Below, piece by piece: positions 52,477-55,558 of a stretch of DNA of 55,558 bases. The notes beneath the pieces were generated by a model, which was given only the letters and a program-made list of their open reading frames with translations, searched no databases and was not told where the DNA came from. How positions within the stretch are numbered: position 1 is the stretch's first letter; every line of letters starts with the position of its first letter. The translations under genes and the position numbers were made by a program. Source of the DNA: Fibrobacteria bacterium (GTDB taxonomy: Bacteria > Fibrobacterota > Fibrobacteria > UBA11236); the NCBI GenBank assembly GCA_017881725.1, contig JADGQO010000228.1, forward strand, positions 1 to 55,558, written 5' to 3'.

Positions 52477-53478
52477 ATGGATACCAAATCGACTCTTCTT
52501 TCCAAAGGACCAGTAAAGACCACTCCCCTAGCGGTGGCGGCCCTCTCGCATTTCGAGCAACCCCCTCCCCCATCCAGGGGTATATTCCAATCCGTCGTAC
52601 TCCTGCTCATGATGCCCGTGATTTCAGGGATCGGACTCGGCTCCGTGCAGATCTACCTGGGCTTAGGGCTGCGTCCTCTGCCCATCCTCGTGGTTTCCTC
52701 CCTGGCCTTGTTCATTTACGCCTTTAATCGCGTCACCGATCACGAGGAAGATCTCGTGAACATTTCGGGCAGCGCGGAGGCCTTGTACCGGAGCGCCGTC
52801 CTGCAAACCGCCATCGCGGGCGCGCTGCTGGCGCTCGCCACCGCCTATGCTGTTTGGCTGGGACGGTTCCATTGGATTTACGCCGCCATCCTGGCCATGG
52901 GGGTTGTCTACTCGTACCGCGTCCTCCCCTGGTACCGGCCCGGCCGAGGGCTTTTCCGCGAGCGGCTGAAGGCCATACCCTCCCTCAAGAACTCCTCCAT
53001 CGCCTTGGCTTGGAGCCTGTCGATCTTCGTCGTTCCCCTCTACGATTCCAATCGCGGCTTGGGGACCGCGAGTCCCGCCTTCTGGCTGCTGGCGACCGGC
53101 TATTTCTTCTACATCTTTCTGGGGGAGCTTTTCGGCGATCTCAGGGACATCAAAGGGGACCGGGCGGCAGGCATCGTGACTCTCGCCAACGCCCTGGGGG
53201 TGGCGGGATGCTACCGCTGGATAGCGGTTCTGAGCCTGGCCTGGTGCGGTGCAATAGCGGGCATCGCGGCCTCTACCCGATGGTTGGACGGCTCCCACGC
53301 GGCCTTCCTGATCGCCGCCTCCCTGGCCTATCCCTTAAGTGTCATCTTGATGCGGGAGACGTTCCGCAAATCGGATTGGATCATCAACGTGTCCATCGAG
53401 CTCGCTGGCGCGGAATACGCGATGGGCGTCGTGGCCCTGGCTTGGGCCGCTAAGCACGGCCTGCGGTTCTTCTCCTAG
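52477..53478 (+). CDS. UbiA-family prenyltransferase
   Basis: A 333-residue protein with eight to nine membrane helices. The two Mg-diphosphate motifs are present: NRVTDHEED (N-x3-D-x3-D type) and GDLRDIKGDRAAG. It should transfer a prenyl or phytyl-like chain to an aromatic or other acceptor in the membrane (menaquinone, haem or archaeal-type lipid branches all use this family); the substrate cannot be told. The start at 52477 is assumed, with a weak GGAA upstream; an in-frame ATG at 52414 is also possible. No quinone-biosynthesis neighbours are visible. Confidence 0.88.
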   Translation: MDTKSTLLSKGPVKTTPLAVAALSHFEQPPPPSRGIFQSVVLLLMMPVISGIGLGSVQIYLGLGLRPLPILVVSSLALFIYAFNRVTDHEEDLVNISGSAEALYRSAVLQTAIAGALLALATAYAVWLGRFHWIYAAILAMGVVYSYRVLPWYRPGRGLFRERLKAIPSLKNSSIALAWSLSIFVVPLYDSNRGLGTASPAFWLLATGYFFYIFLGELFGDLRDIKGDRAAGIVTLANALGVAGCYRWIAVLSLAWCGAIAGIAASTRWLDGSHAAFLIAASLAYPLSVILMRETFRKSDWIINVSIELAGAEYAMGVVALAWAAKHGLRFFS

Positions 53479-53587
53479 GGTTGGCGTCCAGCCCCGCCGC
53501 AGGGACCGTGGCGGCGTGCCGGCGCAAGGGCAGGGCCAGCGCCCAAACCCGAAGCGCCCTTGGCCTAAGCGTCCACGCCTTCGGCCA

Positions 53588-53625
53588 CCAAACGCGATGG
53601 AGATCACAAGCCCTTCGTGAGGCGG
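53588..53625 (+). repeat. Partial copy of the 45392/46458 direct repeat
   Basis: CCAAACGCGATGGAGATCAC followed by AAGCCC(T/C)TCGTGA and GGCGGGTT, matching the last third of the 114-bp repeat with two changes. Confidence 0.65.
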
Positions 53626-53762
53626 GTTATACGACAGGCCGGCGGCTGTGCCTGGGTGGCGTCCAAGGCGGCATCTGCCCGCCTTCGAACGGATGTGGTC
53701 GGACACCGAATCCGACGGGTGCCTTCCGGAAAAACAGGGCGTGGTCGCTTTCCGTGACTGCT

Positions 53763-53848
53763 TGTCGTCGCGCAGCAAGTGGCGCGGTCGGGTGGAGCGA
53801 CTACAGACAATCGGTATATCCCCTGGCATGAACTGCTCAGGCGCACTT
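53763..53848 (+). repeat. Composite repeat: GTCGTCGCGC block plus GGTGGAGCGACTACA module
   Basis: Joins the block shared with 52250 to the module shared with 45505 (through AATCGGTATATCCCCTGG and GAACTGCTCAGGCG). Seen whole only here. Confidence 0.65.
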
Positions 53849-54060
53849 TCGGCAGCGAAGTGGCATGCCCCGACTGCGGGGGGATGGGGATAGGCATGTC
53901 CGGAGGTGGGCATACGAGGATTTCAGAGGGCGGGCGCCCGGGAATGGAGGGGAGAACGGGGACCTCCGACAAGGATAAGGGGGGGGTAGCGTAGAGGGTA
54001 CGGTGGGGTCAAGACCCAGCCTTGAACCGGAGCCGGTTTTCAAAATGCGCCTCACCGGGC

Positions 54061-54130
54061 CGCCTTCCTAGGAGCGCCTTCCTAGGAGCGCCTTCCGAGG
54101 AGCGCCTTCCGAGGAGCGCCTTCCGAGACC
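54061..54130 (+). repeat. Five-copy 14-bp tandem array
   Basis: Units CGCCTTCCTAGGAG (two copies) and CGCCTTCCGAGGAG (two copies), then a degenerate fifth ending GAGACC. The TAGG/GAGG switch splits the array into two sub-blocks. Confidence 0.85.
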
Positions 54131-54153
54131 GCGGAGCCCGCGTCGTTCCGCGC
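54124..54153 (+). repeat. Dispersed GC-rich repeat, copy E (partial)
   Basis: Matches the GACCGCGAAGCCCGCGTCGATCCGCGC part of copy C with two or three changes, directly at the end of the 14-bp array. Confidence 0.6.
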
Positions 54154-54477
54154 AAAAAAAATCAGGGAACATAGGAACGGATTCATGACTTCGATCACAA
54201 TCAAAGCGATGATGAACCATTCCAGCAGGTTACTTTGCCGGAATCACACGCATGCAAAAGGCCCGGCGCGGCATGACGGAAACGGAAGCGCACGGTAAGT
54301 CCGCCCTGCGACGCTGGCAACTTATAACAATTCGATCCAATCTGTAAGAACAGGAATTGATCGGACGAGAGTAAAATATTTGAAAAATAAGATTACCTTA
54401 TCGAATCACATAATTGTCCAAGTATCCTTTCTAACCTCCAGGCTTTGGACATTCATCAATTTTACAGGGAGCGCTCC

Positions 54478-55305
54478 ATGCCTATTGATTCCAGGAAACC
54501 GAGGAAACTGCTCGTGATACACGGAGTGGAAGTCGGCAACAGCGGACAGCAGAAGCAGAACGAGGGCCTGGAGGCGCTAATCCGGAGTCGTTCCGCTAGC
54601 ATCAAATTGAACTTCTCCTCCGAAATGTTCTGCTATGAAGATTTGAATGACGCGGATAAATCCACTTGGGTAAACAAGATTAAACCGGTTTTTACGGGAG
54701 TGGCAACAGCCATGTTGTCCCAATCCCCTTTGTTAGGAGCGCTTGCCGATAAAGCGATCGGTGTCACAGCCGATTTGGTGCAGGACGTTGTAATTGCGAA
54801 AGAGCAGGGATCCACGGCGAAAAAAATCGTGGAACTCCTTAAGCGTGCGATTATTAAGACCTATGATGAGGGGACGGCGCTTTACATTGCCGCGCATAGC
54901 CTGGGATCGATCTATGCCTATCGGGCCATCAATGAGTTGATTCTGATGGACGGTTATTTCGATGGAGCCTCGCGTCAAACTTGGCCCGTGCAGGGTCTTG
55001 TGACTTTCGGATCGCCGCTTCCGTTGCCGATGTTCAGGACCACAGTAGTGAACCCCATTTCCAATCCCGAGTTCCAACGCCATGGCTTGCGGTGGAAAAA
55101 TTTCAATGACGCCGCCGACCCCATCATTTCCGAATCGCTCTGGGGCAACCCGGCCAAATATGACGGAGTAGAAAAATTTTCTGGAGCAGGATGGCTCGTC
55201 AGCGATACCCCCGTGGATAGCGGCAAGGTTTGGCTTTTGGCGCATACCGCATATTGGCAAAACAGCTTGATCGCTGATTCTTTGGTTGACATGATCTTGA
55301 ATTAG
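54478..55305 (+). CDS. Alpha/beta-hydrolase, lipase-like
   Basis: A 275-residue protein without signal peptide. It begins with a strand and oxyanion region (KLLVIHGVEV) and carries the nucleophile elbow AAHSLGS with S141 (Ala replaces the first Gly of GxSxG, a common variant). A later NDAADPI supplies the candidate acid, and a final LLAHTAYW the catalytic histidine. AGGGAG lies 6 nt before the ATG, so this start is firm. It is less GC-rich than the rest of the window. A lipoprotein gene follows 14 bp later and is probably cotranscribed. Substrate unknown (lipid or ester). Confidence 0.8.
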   Translation: MPIDSRKPRKLLVIHGVEVGNSGQQKQNEGLEALIRSRSASIKLNFSSEMFCYEDLNDADKSTWVNKIKPVFTGVATAMLSQSPLLGALADKAIGVTADLVQDVVIAKEQGSTAKKIVELLKRAIIKTYDEGTALYIAAHSLGSIYAYRAINELILMDGYFDGASRQTWPVQGLVTFGSPLPLPMFRTTVVNPISNPEFQRHGLRWKNFNDAADPIISESLWGNPAKYDGVEKFSGAGWLVSDTPVDSGKVWLLAHTAYWQNSLIADSLVDMILN

Positions 55306-55319
55306 GAAAGGGAAACAGC

Positions 55320-55558
55320 ATGCAAAGATTCATCAAACTCATTTCGTTATCGTTCCTGTTCGTCGGTTGCGCGCATGTTTATTATGGGAATTTTACGGCA
55401 ATGGATAGTCGAGGAGCTGAGCGCCCCTTCGTACTGACATGGACTCGCTCCGCGCGGCTGTGGTGGACTGACCCACGTGCCCCCTCCGTTGAGCTCATTG
55501 CCTGTCCGCAAGTAAAGGATGGCGTTCTCAAGGACAGTAATTTGACCTTCGTCCGATA
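55320..55558 (+). CDS. Lipoprotein, truncated by the window end
   Basis: 79 codons are visible: MQRFIKLISLSFLFVGC (lipobox FVGC, acylated cysteine 17), then a small mature part starting AHVYYGNF. AGGAAAGGG lies upstream of the ATG. It is in the same direction as the hydrolase and 14 bp after it. No family recognised in the visible part; the end lies outside the window. Confidence 0.7.
   Translation, partial: MQRFIKLISLSFLFVGCAHVYYGNFTAMDSRGAERPFVLTWTRSARLWWTDPRAPSVELIACPQVKDGVLKDSNLTFVR

Larger units (their letters stand above)
53479..54477. other. About 1 kb of non-coding, repeat-rich DNA
   Basis: No credible gene. It holds fragments of two repeat modules (53588-53625, 53763-53848), a five-copy 14-bp tandem array (54061-54130), repeat copy E and a hairpin at 54022-54043. 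GC drops sharply after about 54150 toward the next gene. Confidence 0.6.

Overview
This looks like a chromosomal stretch from a GC-rich, Gram-negative (diderm) bacterium. It encodes several signal-peptide lipoproteins, outer-membrane beta-barrel proteins and a very large exported protein ending in a FlgD-like domain next to a PorV-like barrel protein. That style is typical of the FCB group, and Fibrobacterota is my best but unproven guess. No rRNA, tRNA, CRISPR array, prophage or intact transposase is visible.

Layout. 1-0.7 kb: a RelB/YafQ toxin-antitoxin pair. 0.7-14.1 kb: asd and gcvP, then gcvH about 9 kb away on the other strand. Between the two gcv genes sits an array of four paralogous lipoprotein genes mixed with DUF2721 remnants and a transporter stub. 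14.1-18.2 kb: a membrane coiled-coil protein, murD, an unknown gene overlapping a clpS-like gene, and an HU-family gene with a TTG start. 18.4-26.5 kb: a three-gene overlapping operon for exported or outer-membrane proteins. 26.6-32.3 kb: a helicase-associated-domain protein, a small lipoprotein, terC, htpX, a lipo-cytochrome c, and an unusual cytochrome c/coiled-coil/beta-barrel fusion. 32.6-42 kb: a translationally coupled signalling operon made of a 2,154-residue hybrid kinase with 11 near-identical HAMP-type repeats and three receivers, a CheR methyltransferase, and a REC-PAS-kinase-REC protein. 42.2-45.4 kb: a large secreted protein and an rpsA 3' fragment. 45.4-48.8 kb: three consecutive toxin-antitoxin/abortive-infection modules (Phd/RelE, HigBA, AbiE). 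49.1-55.6 kb: small exported proteins, a frameshifted YD-repeat gene, DoxX, a UbiA prenyltransferase, repeat-rich non-coding DNA, and a hydrolase-lipoprotein pair cut by the window edge.

The most notable patterns are of four kinds. (1) A palindromic word GTAAC-N6-GTTAC occurs at least eight times exactly, in coding and non-coding DNA. (2) In all three TA modules of the 45-49 kb island, a -10 hexamer ends exactly 7 nt before the start codon and overlaps an inverted repeat, which predicts leaderless, autoregulated mRNAs. (3) Several dispersed repeat families are present, one with a copy in frame inside murD. (4) The cytochrome-porin fusion and the HAMP-array kinase operon have unusual architectures. 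All counts and alignments were made by eye from the sequence; family names come from motif recognition without any database search.
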